This document shows positions 1-9,023 of a DNA stretch of 41,483 nucleotides, in pieces. Under the pieces are notes generated by a model that saw only the letters and a list, made by a program, of their open reading frames with translations, had not been told where the DNA came from and searched no databases. Numbering within the stretch: position 1 is the first letter of the stretch; each line of letters begins with the position of its first letter. Both the position numbers and the translations under genes were made by a program. Source of the DNA: Longimicrobium sp. (GTDB taxonomy: Bacteria; Gemmatimonadota; Gemmatimonadetes; Longimicrobiales; Longimicrobiaceae); contig DASVWD010000060.1 of the NCBI GenBank assembly GCA_036389795.1, forward strand, positions 1 through 41,483. Reading direction: 5' to 3'.

Positions 1-518
1 GCGGTTCCCGCGTACACATAAGGCAGGCCTCCTTGAGCGGGTGCGTTGGTCTTCGACAAACCGTACGCTCCGCACAAGAGCCTGCCGCGTCAAGAGTTTT
101 CTCTTGGCGCGGCTCCTCTTTGGAATTATGACCAGCCCTCAATCTACTCGCGGCCGGCAGGAGGCCGGACCGATGCATGGAGCCAGCGTCCGGGCGGGGT
201 GAGTGGATTCCTCGGGCGCCGCCCGGCTGAGGTGTGAAATCCGGATCGGTGCCGCGGCGCCGCTCGGAATGACATGGTTCACGAAAGGACCGGATCGCAC
301 ACTGATTCCTGGAATCCGGTATGGCCCGGCCGGACGCCGCCGCGGTCCGCGAAACGCGAGAGCCCGGCGCGCCCGATCGGGGGCGCGCCGGGCTCGGCGC
401 ATCGCGGCGGAAGGCCCAGGACTTCTTCCTCGACTTCTGCTCCTTCGTGCGGTCCTCTTCCTTTGCCCCCGCTGCCTCCGTCGACTCCGTGCGAGATCGA
501 TCCGCTCGGACCCGGGCC
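1..518. other. Intergenic stretch with repeat debris
   Basis: I see no convincing gene here. Short open frames exist on both strands, but none has a ribosome site or a recognisable product. Around 211-276 lies a degraded minus-strand copy of the nested palindrome family seen at 20693-20888 (ends resembling gattcctcgg and cggaatgacat). The terminator hairpin of the lipoprotein gene lies at 360-395. Confidence 0.5.
360..395 (-). terminator. Hairpin terminator of the Ig/propeller lipoprotein gene
   Basis: A perfect 15-bp stem (360-374 with 381-395) closes a 6-base loop, 124 bp past the stop codon of the minus-strand gene at 519. On the minus strand it is followed only by a weak T-containing stretch, so it may act as a stalled-hairpin terminator or an RNA 3' stabiliser. 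Confidence 0.6.
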
Positions 519-2738
519 TCAGAGCTGGATGCGGAAGGCGGAGCGGCCCAGCACCGCGTACAGCTCCCCGTTCACCCAGAAGACCCTCTGGGTGTACTCT
601 CCCCAGGCCAGGCCGATGTCGACGGGGGCGCGCCCGGGGAGCGCGGCGTAGCGCCGGTTGCCGGTGGTGAAGACCAGCTCGCCGTTCGGGCCCAGCAGCT
701 GCAGCCGGCTCGCGCTCCCGGCCGTGGTCACCTGGGTCTCGGCACCCGCGGGCGAGCGCAGCCACACCTGCGGCACCCCGGTGGGGCCCGGCTCGAGGTA
801 CGCGGCCCAGCCGCCGTTCGCCTGGTAGTCCACCACGGACGCCGTGCGCGGGGTCAGGAGCACCTCGCCGGAGGCCCCGAACAGGGCGACCTGGGAGGTC
901 TGCGCGGTGCAGCAGGGCGTTCGCTTGTTGTAGAGGACGTTGATCCCGTCCGTCACCGGGGAGACGTTCCAGAGGACCGCGTCGTCGTCGCGGGTGAGCT
1001 GGGTGGAGGTGCCGTTGCGGAACCGGAAGATCTCGTAGCCCGGGCTCGTCCCGTACACCACGTCGCCGTTCGCCGCCAGGTCGGCGGCGGCGGCGTCGGT
1101 CACCTGCAGGCTGGTCCCGGTCTCCAGGTCCCGGCGCACCAGGCGGGCGCCGTCGTACCAGATCGCCCACCGCCCCACCACCCGCAGCGACGTCTGCGAC
1201 ACACGGCCCAGGTCCAGGACCGTGCCGTCGCGCACCTCCAGGACCCGCTCCTGCAGCGGGTCGTTGTTGGGCGCGACGCTCACGAAGATGGCGCCGCGCG
1301 GGGTCAGGAACCCCTGGCGCAGCTTCCGCCCCGCCTGCTGGAAGAGCACGGTCTCGGCGCCGGTCGCCCGGCTGCGCACCCTCAGCGCCATGCTCGTGGC
1401 GGTGCTGTCGGCGAAGAGGATGCGGTCCGCGCCGACCTGCCACGCCATCCACCCCGCCGACGCCACCTCGGTCCACCGCGGGCTGTCCTCGGAGTGGATG
1501 GTGCGGTTCTCCCCGGCGGTCTGCCCCGCGGAGTCCACGGCCATGAAGAGGAGGTAGCTCGTCCCGAGGGGGAGCGTGACGGTGGCGTCGAGCTGGTTCC
1601 GCGCCTCGGCCAGCTGCGTCCCGCCGCTCGTGCCCGGGAAGGTCTGCGTCCTCACCCGCACGATGCACCCTCCGGGGTCGTCGTCCTGGCAGCTGGCGAC
1701 CAGGCGCACCGACGGCCGCGCCACCGCCCCGAACAGCGGCGCCGTGACGGTGAGCACCGGCCTGCGGTCCACGAAGACGGGGACGGTGACGGTCTGGACG
1801 GTCCCGCCCGCGTCGGTGGAGGCGAGGGTGAGCTCCGCGGGGCCGCGCGCCAGCCCCGCCACCGAGACGCTCCCCTGCCACCGCCCGCTCCCGTCCGCCG
1901 TCGACGCCAGCGAGGTGGCGCGCCCCGCGATCGTGGCGGTCACGCGCACGACCTCGCGGCCCGAGGTGGCGAAGACCACCAGCGGGAACGGGTCGTCCAC
2001 CCGCCTCTCGCCTCCGGAGCCCGAGGGCGCGGGGGAGACGACGGACAGGGTGGGGGAGAAGTTGGCGACGGCGACGAACGGGGCCGACACGGCTCCCACC
2101 GAGGCGGTCAGGTTCTGCCGGCCCACCAGCGTGCCCAGCGTCCAGCGGGTGGACGCGGTGCCCGTGGCCGAGGTGCGCGACGCGGCCGGGGTGGCCGAGC
2201 CGCCACCCGCCGTCACCTCCCAGCGGACCTCCGCGTCGGGCACCGGGTTGCCGTGCTCGTCCGTCACCTGCACCGTCAGCTGCTCCGTCAGGAGCTCTCC
2301 CACCCGCCCGAACTGGCCGTTCCCGATGAGGGCGATCATCGTGGCGGGCGCGCCCGGCACCACGGTGGCCGTGAACGTGGCCGGGGCCAGCCCGGCAACG
2401 GCGGCCGTGACGCTCCGCTCGCCCACGGTGGTGCCCACCGTCCAGGTGGCCGAGGCGCGGCCGTCCGCGTCGGTCTCGGCGGCGAGCGGGGTGACGATGC
2501 CGGCGTCCGGGCCCGCCGTCCAGGTCACGCTCACCCCGGGCACGGGGCGCCCGCCCGAGCCGGTCACGCGCACCACCAGGGGCTCGGCGAGCGCGGCCCC
2601 CGCCGCGACCCGCTGGCCGCTGCCGGAGAGCGGCTGTACCGCGGTGGGCGCGCCCGGGCCGGAGGGCGACTCGCACGCGGAGAGCCAGAGCAGGCCCACG
2701 GCCAGGAGCTTCGGAAGGGATGCGCGCGGCGGGATCAT
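519..2738 (-). CDS. Lipoprotein with two Ig-like (Big_1) domains and a beta-propeller-like C-terminus
   Basis: The predicted product has 739 residues. The start at 2738 is chosen because GGGAGG lies 8 bases upstream and the N-terminus is a lipoprotein signal with lipobox LSAC (Cys22); the frame stays open upstream but that part looks like noise. Residues about 30-125 and 130-230 are two tandem Ig-like repeats of the invasin/Big_1 kind (GxPVPGVSVTW, GNPVPDAEVRWEV, each followed by TxATGxASxxWTLG-like strands). A further beta-rich Ig-like part follows to about 420. The last 320 residues contain repeated short strands such as WAIWYDGARLVRRDLETGTS and YEIFRFRNGTSTQLT, as in TolB/WD40-like propellers. 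It is likely a surface-anchored outer-envelope protein. The domain type is well supported; the ligand is unknown. Confidence 0.8.
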   Translation of the reverse strand: MIPPRASLPKLLAVGLLWLSACESPSGPGAPTAVQPLSGSGQRVAAGAALAEPLVVRVTGSGGRPVPGVSVTWTAGPDAGIVTPLAAETDADGRASATWTVGTTVGERSVTAAVAGLAPATFTATVVPGAPATMIALIGNGQFGRVGELLTEQLTVQVTDEHGNPVPDAEVRWEVTAGGGSATPAASRTSATGTASTRWTLGTLVGRQNLTASVGAVSAPFVAVANFSPTLSVVSPAPSGSGGERRVDDPFPLVVFATSGREVVRVTATIAGRATSLASTADGSGRWQGSVSVAGLARGPAELTLASTDAGGTVQTVTVPVFVDRRPVLTVTAPLFGAVARPSVRLVASCQDDDPGGCIVRVRTQTFPGTSGGTQLAEARNQLDATVTLPLGTSYLLFMAVDSAGQTAGENRTIHSEDSPRWTEVASAGWMAWQVGADRILFADSTATSMALRVRSRATGAETVLFQQAGRKLRQGFLTPRGAIFVSVAPNNDPLQERVLEVRDGTVLDLGRVSQTSLRVVGRWAIWYDGARLVRRDLETGTSLQVTDAAAADLAANGDVVYGTSPGYEIFRFRNGTSTQLTRDDDAVLWNVSPVTDGINVLYNKRTPCCTAQTSQVALFGASGEVLLTPRTASVVDYQANGGWAAYLEPGPTGVPQVWLRSPAGAETQVTTAGSASRLQLLGPNGELVFTTGNRRYAALPGRAPVDIGLAWGEYTQRVFWVNGELYAVLGRSAFRIQL

Positions 2739-3156
2739 GAAGGTACCTCCCTGAAACGCGGAGGAATGGCGGTCGCCCGGGAAGGAGCGAATCGTTTGGA
2801 ACATTAATTTGTTTTCACCCGCGGGGAAAGGATCTCGTGCGGACCGGCCCGCGGCGCATCCACCGCCGCCGCGGCGAGCGCCGGGAGACGCCCGCTGGAC
2901 TACGGAAAGCCCCGCCCGGGCACCGGCGTGGAAGACGGTTTCCGTCGGCGAGGCTTCATCCCGGATCCCGCGATTGATTGTGGAAAGGACGTCATCCTGG
3001 ATCGGGCGCAGTTCTCCCTCCCACCGCGCAGCGGGGGGAGGGCCGGGGAGGGGGGCTGCCCGGGGCGGCGCCGAAGCCGGCCCGCAGCGACGCGGCCAGG
3101 CAGGTTCTATCAGGGAGCGCGCCGAGCCTGCCCAGGCAATCGACGTTGCCGTCCGC
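2739..3156. other. Intergenic region upstream of the lipoprotein gene
   Basis: No supported gene. The region carries the ribosome site of the minus-strand lipoprotein gene at its left end and, at about 3010-3055, a G-rich repeat (family with copies near 12463-12500 and 40650-40735) built around ccctccc, ccgcgcagcgg and gggaggg. Confidence 0.45.
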
Positions 3157-3843
3157 TCAGGGGGCGCCGACCACCCGGGGGGTGATGACCAGCAGCACGT
3201 CACGCTGGCGGTCGGCGCGGCGCAGGCGCAGCAGGCCGGCGTCGCGGCTGGACTCGCGCGTGGCGGAGCTGGCGAGGACGGCCGGCTCGCCCGCGCGCAC
3301 GACCAGCTGCGTCTCGCTGGCCAGCGGCGAGCCGTCCACCGCGTTCCCCCACGCGTCGGTCACCGTGTCGTCCACGCGCGCCGAAACCCGCAGGCGCACG
3401 CGGCCGTCGCCCAGCACCGTGGGGGTCACGATCAGCTCCGGCCCGCGCGAGCGGGCGGCGTAGGGGCCGACGGCGAGGGTGGAGGCGGAGATGCGCGCCT
3501 CGGAGCCGGACAGGGTGAGGACCTGCTGCGTGTACTCGGAGCGCACCCAGCGGCTCTCGCGCGCGGCCTCCAGGAAGGCGTCGATCCCCAGCGTGCCCGA
3601 CCCGATGCGCGCGCGGAAGGGCCGGGGGAGCCTGCGCAGTTCCGCCGCGTCGAGGTGCATCCGCCCGCCGCCGACCGCCAGGTAGGCGAGCCCCGCGCGG
3701 GTGAACGCCTCGCGGTCGAGCACCACGATCTTCGCCGTCACGCTCACCTGGGCGTCGGCGCCGCGCGTGGCCGGGGCGTCCTGGGCGGCGGCGGGGACGG
3801 CCGCCAGCAGCAGGGCGGGGAGCAGGAGGGCGAGGGCATGCAT
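3157..3843 (-). CDS. Short exported secretin-like protein
   Basis: The predicted 228-residue protein starts with a clear Sec signal peptide (hydrophobic LALLLPALLLAAVPAAAQ, cleavage near AAAQ). The start at 3843 is preceded by GAAGGAC and removes 28 unlikely upstream residues. The C-terminal half has the hallmarks of the bacterial type II/III secretin domain: a SEARISAS-like strand, PELIVTPTVLGDGRVRLRV, ETQLVVRAGEPAVL and the typical terminal DVLLVITPRVV. Full secretins exceed 500 residues and have N-domains, which are absent here. It is therefore a secretin-domain relative, not a complete pore subunit as judged from length. No other secretion gene is adjacent. It could be a stand-alone outer-membrane or periplasmic protein. 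Confidence 0.7.
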   Translation of the reverse strand: MHALALLLPALLLAAVPAAAQDAPATRGADAQVSVTAKIVVLDREAFTRAGLAYLAVGGGRMHLDAAELRRLPRPFRARIGSGTLGIDAFLEAARESRWVRSEYTQQVLTLSGSEARISASTLAVGPYAARSRGPELIVTPTVLGDGRVRLRVSARVDDTVTDAWGNAVDGSPLASETQLVVRAGEPAVLASSATRESSRDAGLLRLRRADRQRDVLLVITPRVVGAP

Positions 3844-3941
3844 AAGTCCTTCGGGGAAAATGGGATGCGTCCCGTACCCGAAACACGGATCGGCCGTTCC
3901 GCCGACTCTCCGTCGCGGCCGATGCACCTGGACGACGTCAA

Positions 3942-4856
3942 ATGGACCGGGATCTCACGCAACTCTCCGAGCGGCTTCGAGCGCACGTTCCCGGGATCGG
4001 CGACGCGCGCCTGGAGCGGGTGGGCGAGGGCGACTTCTGCGTGGCGTACGCCGCCGGCGAGCGCTGGATCGTGCGGGTGGCGAAGCACGGCGAGGCGGCG
4101 CGCGCGCTCGGCCGCGAGGCCTGCGTGCTGCCGGTGATCGCCCATCGCCTGCCGCTCCCCGTGCCGCGACCGCGCCACTTCGCGGATCCGGGCGGCCTCG
4201 CGTTCTCGGTCCACGAGCGCGTCCCGGGCGTCGAGCTGACGCGACGGGCGTGGGAGGCGCTCCCGGCCGCGGAGCGGGAGCGCGCCGCCGCCGAGGTGGC
4301 CGGCTTCCTGGCGGCGCTGCACTCGGCCGATCCCGCGGCCGGCGAGGCGTGCGGGCTGGAGCGGCTGGACGCGGCGTGGCTGTGCGACGTGCGCGACCGG
4401 GCCCGCGCGCGCCTCCACGCGCTCCTCCCGGCGGGCGCGGCGGCGCGGGTGGAGGCCGCCTTCGCCGCGCACCTGGCCGACCCGCGCGAGAGCGAGCGGC
4501 CGCTCGTGCTGCTGCACCGCGACGTGGCCCCCGGGCACGTGCTGTACGACCCCGCGTCCGGCCGCGTCACCGGCGTCATCGACTTCGGCGACATCGCGCT
4601 GGGCGACCCGGCGCGGGACTTCATCTTCTTCTACGAGGACTTCGGGACGGCGCTCCTGTCGCTCGTGCTCGACCGCTACGGCCGCGAGCCGCGGGAGGTG
4701 CTCCTTCCCCGGCTGCGCTTCTGGTACCTGGCCGAGACCGTCCACTGGACGCTGTGCGCGCTGGAGGGCGGCCGGCGGGCGGACGTGGCGGAAGGCGTCG
4801 CGGAGATCGCCCGCGAGGCGGCGGCGGTGGTCGACGGCACCGAGCACCCGCGCTGA
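3942..4856 (+). CDS. Aminoglycoside phosphotransferase (APH) family kinase
   Basis: This 304-residue protein has the APH/choline-kinase fold signature. The catalytic loop is LHRDVAPGHVL (His192, Asp194), where His199 replaces the usual Asn of the HxDxxxxN motif. The metal-binding motif is VIDFGD (Asp214), followed by GDPARDFIFF. The His at the Asn position and the IDFGD...RDF arrangement resemble APH(2'')-type enzymes. The N-lobe strand WIVRVAK carries the candidate ATP-binding residues. Family members phosphorylate aminoglycosides, macrolides, homoserine or other small hydroxyl substrates, so a resistance role is possible but unproven. No ribosome site is obvious before the ATG. The gene is divergent from the secretin-like gene about 100 bp upstream. 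Confidence 0.8.
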   Translation: MDRDLTQLSERLRAHVPGIGDARLERVGEGDFCVAYAAGERWIVRVAKHGEAARALGREACVLPVIAHRLPLPVPRPRHFADPGGLAFSVHERVPGVELTRRAWEALPAAERERAAAEVAGFLAALHSADPAAGEACGLERLDAAWLCDVRDRARARLHALLPAGAAARVEAAFAAHLADPRESERPLVLLHRDVAPGHVLYDPASGRVTGVIDFGDIALGDPARDFIFFYEDFGTALLSLVLDRYGREPREVLLPRLRFWYLAETVHWTLCALEGGRRADVAEGVAEIAREAAAVVDGTEHPR

Positions 4857-5009
4857 CGGGCGGCGCGCGGGCCGCTCCATGGTCTTTCTGTCAGATGTTT
4901 CCTTGACGCGAGCCGGCTCGCTGCGAACCGTACACGGGGCCGCGACCTGGCCTGCTTCCGCTTCTCGCTCTTCGCCCATCCGTCCGGTTCGCCGGCAAGG
5001 AGAGATTCC

Positions 5010-5435
5010 ATGCAGCTCAAGCTCGAATGGCGGGACGGCAGGCTGCGGCCGGTGGCGCTGGAGCGGGAGCCGCGCCCCGTGCCGAACCCGTACGTCGAGA
5101 CCCTGCAGGCGTGCCTGAGCGCCGCCGGCCACCCGTGCACGGTGGACGGGAAGTTCGGCCGCGCCACCGAGCGGGCGGTGCGGCAGTTCCAGCAGCGGCA
5201 CGGCCTAGAGGAAACCGGCCGCGTGGACTCCGAGACGGCGCGCAGGCTCGGCGAGACGACGGCGGACCTCGTCGGCGACGGGGGCGGAGCGACGGCGGTC
5301 GTGGCGGACGACGACGCCCTGCGCGAGTGGGTGGACGAGGAGGAGGGCGGGGAAGACGGGGAGGAGCGGGAGAAGGAGAAGGGCAAGAAGAAAGGGAAGA
5401 AGAAAAAGAAGGAGAAGCACAAGAAAAACCGGTAG
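5010..5435 (+). CDS. Peptidoglycan-binding domain protein with a lysine-rich tail
   Basis: The 141-residue product has one PG_binding_1 domain at about residues 28-85 (VETLQACLSAAGHPC, VDGKFGRATERAVRQFQQR, RVDSETARRLG). A linker follows, then an acidic stretch (EEEGGEDGEE) and a terminal run of about 25 residues that is nearly all Lys, Glu and Gly. There is no signal peptide, which is odd for a wall-binding module; it may act in the cytoplasm or leave by another route. An AAGGAGAG ribosome site precedes the ATG. The AAG/GAA-rich 3' end contrasts with the GC-rich surroundings. Confidence 0.75.
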   Translation: MQLKLEWRDGRLRPVALEREPRPVPNPYVETLQACLSAAGHPCTVDGKFGRATERAVRQFQQRHGLEETGRVDSETARRLGETTADLVGDGGGATAVVADDDALREWVDEEEGGEDGEEREKEKGKKKGKKKKKEKHKKNR

Positions 5436-5453
5436 CAGGGGCGCCTGCCCTGG

Positions 5454-5466
5454 GCGAATGAATTCG
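5454..5466 (+). repeat. Partial copy of the TGAA-loop hairpin element
   Basis: The first hairpin of the interspersed element is present as a CGAA stem, TGAA loop and TTCG stem. The downstream spacer and second hairpin are degraded. Confidence 0.5.
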
Positions 5467-5591
5467 GAATTATCCGCAAGCAGTCCGGCGCGCCCTACAG
5501 AAGCCGGGCCCGCCCGGGGGGATGCCGGAGCGCCAGAAGCGGAAGCGGCGGGGGAAGGCGGACCGTAACCCTTAATCGTGCGGGGGTATTC

Positions 5592-5768
5592 ATGGGCAGG
5601 ATACGAGACCCGGAAACTCGGGTGGAACTGCGGAACTTTGTTCTCACTGCGGTTGTGGCGCTTGCTCTGGTTGGTGTTCTATGGGGCTTGCGCGGCTTGC
5701 TCGTATTAGGCCCCATCTTACTGTTTGTCGGCGCGTATGCGCTATGGGTGTGGATACTCCGCAGATAG
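5592..5768 (+). CDS. Small two-helix membrane protein
   Basis: This is a 58-residue frame, too short for many gene finders. After a charged start (MGRIRDPETRVELRN) come two hydrophobic segments: residues about 15-31 (FVLTAVVALALVGVLWG) and about 35-55 (GLLVLGPILLFVGAYALWVWI), ending in Arg-Arg. A GGGGG stretch lies just upstream as a weak ribosome site, and a strong hairpin terminator follows 6 bases after the stop. Composition is less GC-rich than neighbouring genes. I do not recognise a family; a small integral membrane protein is all that can be said. Confidence 0.6.
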   Translation: MGRIRDPETRVELRNFVLTAVVALALVGVLWGLRGLLVLGPILLFVGAYALWVWILRR

Positions 5769-5774
5769 CCGATT

Positions 5775-5804
5775 GCGGGGGCGGCTCCTGAGAGCCGCCC
5801 CCGC
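5775..5804 (+). terminator. Hairpin terminator after the small membrane protein gene
   Basis: A perfect 13-bp GC-rich stem (5775-5787 with 5792-5804) closes a CTGA loop immediately after the stop codon at 5768. There is no long T-tract, as is common in this window. Confidence 0.65.
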
Positions 5805-5977
5805 TCGCGTTGGTCCGCTCTCAACTCCTTCTCCCCTTACGCGCTCAGGAAGTCAGCCAGAGCGCGAGCGAGGGCGCGCCGTGCCCTCATGTCTGCGCTT
5901 CGGTCGGATCGTGTCCACCAGCATGGCGGGCGCGGCCACGGCGAGACGCCGCCGGAGGGGTGGCTTCTCCCGTTTCC

Positions 5978-6376
5978 TCAAGGGCAGAATACCCACGCGC
6001 CTCCTCCCGCCGTTGCCCCGTTGCTGTCCGTCACGGCCACGCTTACCCCGAGCATTGCTCCGGAGACGCAGTAGGCAGTCGCGTCCGCCCCGCTCGTCTC
6101 CCCTTCGTCCCACGTCTCCTCGGCAAGGCTCCATTCGAAACCCGCGTAGACACCGCTGCCGCCGAATGCCCGCGCGGTGCACGTCATTCCGTAGCACGTC
6201 ACCGACACCCGCAGGTACGACGCGGAAGCCGCCGGCAGCGCCGCCACCTGCAACGGCGCGGCGTCATCGACGCTCGCCTCCCGCGAGACCGGTGATGCGG
6301 GGGCGTAGCCGGAGCCCGCCGCGACGACTCCGGTCGCCCCCAGAATCAGCAGCCTGAACAAGATCGAGGTCGTCAC
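5978..6376 (-). CDS. Secreted Ig/PKD-like protein
   Basis: The product is predicted at 132 residues. A GTG start at 6376 is chosen because AGGGAGGGG lies 6 bases upstream and translation then begins directly with a signal peptide (TTSILFRLLILGATGVVAAGS). The mature part contains CYGMTCTARAFGGSGVY, GFEWS, a DATAYC strand and VAVTDSNGATAGGG. This is the pattern of a single Ig/PKD-like domain with four cysteines (two near the start, one central, one near the C-terminus). It is likely exported and disulphide-stabilised. Function is unknown. A start at ATG 6424 or nearby is possible but would put the signal peptide internally. Confidence 0.6.
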   Translation of the reverse strand: MTTSILFRLLILGATGVVAAGSGYAPASPVSREASVDDAAPLQVAALPAASASYLRVSVTCYGMTCTARAFGGSGVYAGFEWSLAEETWDEGETSGADATAYCVSGAMLGVSVAVTDSNGATAGGGAWVFCP

Positions 6377-6536
6377 GGCACCCCTCCCTGTCGAGCGTTT
6401 GGGAAGATGGAACGGATTCCGTACCATCATATTTACATTGACTGAAAACGCAAGTAGTCGCCATGGTCGAGCAGACCGGGAGGAATCACGGAAAGAGGGG
6501 CCGACCTGGCTACTGTGCGTCGACAGGATACTTGCG

Positions 6537-6572
6537 AATGAATTCTGCGTCCGCCTGCGCGGACTGGCGGGC
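6537..6572 (+). repeat. Partial TGAA-loop element
   Basis: Hairpin 1 (GCGAA stem, TGAA loop, imperfect TTCtGC) is joined almost directly to hairpin 2 (GTCCG, loop CCTGCG, CGGAC); the usual spacer is missing. Confidence 0.6.
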
Positions 6573-6626
6573 TGTGCCCGCGTGCTTCGCGTCCGGAGGC
6601 CAGCCTTCCCGCGCCGAAGGCGGCTC

Positions 6627-6686
6627 CCGCGCCGAACCAGCCTGCGCAGGCAGGCTTCTCGCCGTTGTTGCCGCGGGTTCACCCGC
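6627..6686 (-). repeat. TGAA-loop two-hairpin element, minus orientation
   Basis: Read on the minus strand, hairpin 1 is GCGGG-TGAA-CCCGC (6686-6673), followed by the spacer ggcaacaacg and hairpin 2 AGCCTG-CCTGCG-CAGGCT. The distal half is repeated alone at about 15046-15070. Confidence 0.7.
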
Positions 6687-6711
6687 CCTGCTCCGGATCT
6701 TCCCCGAAAAC

Positions 6712-6749
6712 GACCGGGCGCCGCACGAAGCATCGTGCGGCGCCCGGTC
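6712..6749 (-). terminator. Rho-independent terminator of gltA
   Basis: A perfect 17-bp stem (6712-6728 with 6733-6749), a 4-base loop, and on the minus strand a following GTTTTC tract. It begins 25 bases after the citrate synthase stop codon. This is the most canonical terminator in the window. Confidence 0.85.
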
Positions 6750-6773
6750 CGTCGCTCCGCTGGTGTCCGGCGC

Positions 6774-8105
<1,332 letters not shown>

Positions 8106-8403
8106 CCCTGCCTCCGTTGCGCCGTGTGGTGCGTGCCCCCGCGGGCGCGCGGTCGTCGGGCTCGTGACGCATCTGCCGCGCCGGAGCGCACGCACGATCC
8201 GGGCGCGCGGCGGCGGAACGCTGCTACGATCGGCGCCGCGCGTGGAAGAGGCTGCCGGGAGGAGCCGCGGGCCCGTGCAGGGGAAGCCGCGTCTCGCCGG
8301 TGGGGACGCCCTTCCCCGGCCGCGGCGCCCTTGTTGAAGGCGCCGGCCCCCGGTACAGTGTCGGGACGACGGCCGGCGATCCCATCTCCCCGCGAGGGTC
8401 CCG

Positions 8404-8997
8404 ATGCGCGCGACCGCGGTCCTCCTCCTGCTCGCCACCGCCGCCGGCGGATGCTCCCGCCGCGTGGAGCCCGCCGCGACGCCTCCGCCGCCGGCTCCCC
8501 CGCCGTCTCCTTCCCAGCCGCCGCGGCCGTTTCCGCCGGCCAGCGTGGAGATGCGGCTGCGCATCTGCGTGATCGCCGGGGGGAGTCTCACCGAGGTGGA
8601 TCTGCACTACGACCCCGTGACCGGCGACAGCACGTACCAGGGCCGCCCCGTCTCGCTCGCGTTCCCGGTCACGGCCGACTACGCCGCGAGCCACCCCTGG
8701 TACGCCGACGGCGAGCCGATCCGCTTCCGGGGCCGGCGCTTCGTCCGGTACGGGGAGCCGCGGGTGCTCGGGGTCCCCGAGGTGGCGCGCGCGGGCGAGT
8801 ACCGCGGCGTGGGCGTCTACACCGAGCCGGGCGACACCGCGCCGGCCTTCGTCTACCTTCCCGTGCGCCCCGGCTGCGAGTTCCAGCCGTACCAGCTCGA
8901 GCGCAAGACCGGGGCGCCCGCGGCCGACCGTCCCGCGCTCCCCCGGCCGCCCCGCGCAGCCCCGGCGGCGGCGGGGCGAACGCGGCGGGAGGCCTGA
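8404..8997 (+). CDS. Putative lipoprotein, unknown family
   Basis: The predicted 197-residue protein begins with a hydrophobic signal (AVLLLLATAAGGC) ending in a lipobox-like Cys17, then a proline-rich linker (residues about 25-45) and a beta-rich globular region. That region starts MRLRICVIAGGSLTEVDLHY and includes DPVTGDSTYQGRPV, which looks like a short strand-turn repeat. A tail rich in Pro, Ala and Arg closes it. I do not recognise a family. It lies 26 bp before the next membrane protein gene on the same strand and may be cotranscribed. Confidence 0.6.
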   Translation: MRATAVLLLLATAAGGCSRRVEPAATPPPPAPPPSPSQPPRPFPPASVEMRLRICVIAGGSLTEVDLHYDPVTGDSTYQGRPVSLAFPVTADYAASHPWYADGEPIRFRGRRFVRYGEPRVLGVPEVARAGEYRGVGVYTEPGDTAPAFVYLPVRPGCEFQPYQLERKTGAPAADRPALPRPPRAAPAAAGRTRREA

Positions 8998-9023
8998 TCC
9001 CCGATTCTCCATCGATCCGCCCG

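Larger units (their letters stand above)
6377..6773. other. Intergenic stretch with two TGAA-element copies and a terminator
   Basis: No supported gene. It carries, from left to right, a partial plus-strand copy of the hairpin element (6537-6572), a minus-strand copy (about 6627-6686) and the citrate synthase terminator (6712-6749). Confidence 0.55.

Noticed and set aside
46-237. 63-codon frame at the left edge
   Set aside because: No ribosome site and no recognisable composition; it overlaps repeat debris.
139-2676. Two other long frames over the lipoprotein gene (139-2676 minus, 321-2807 plus)
   Set aside because: Both are Arg/Gly-rich without domains, while the frame ending at 519 has a lipobox, Ig-like repeats and a ribosome site.
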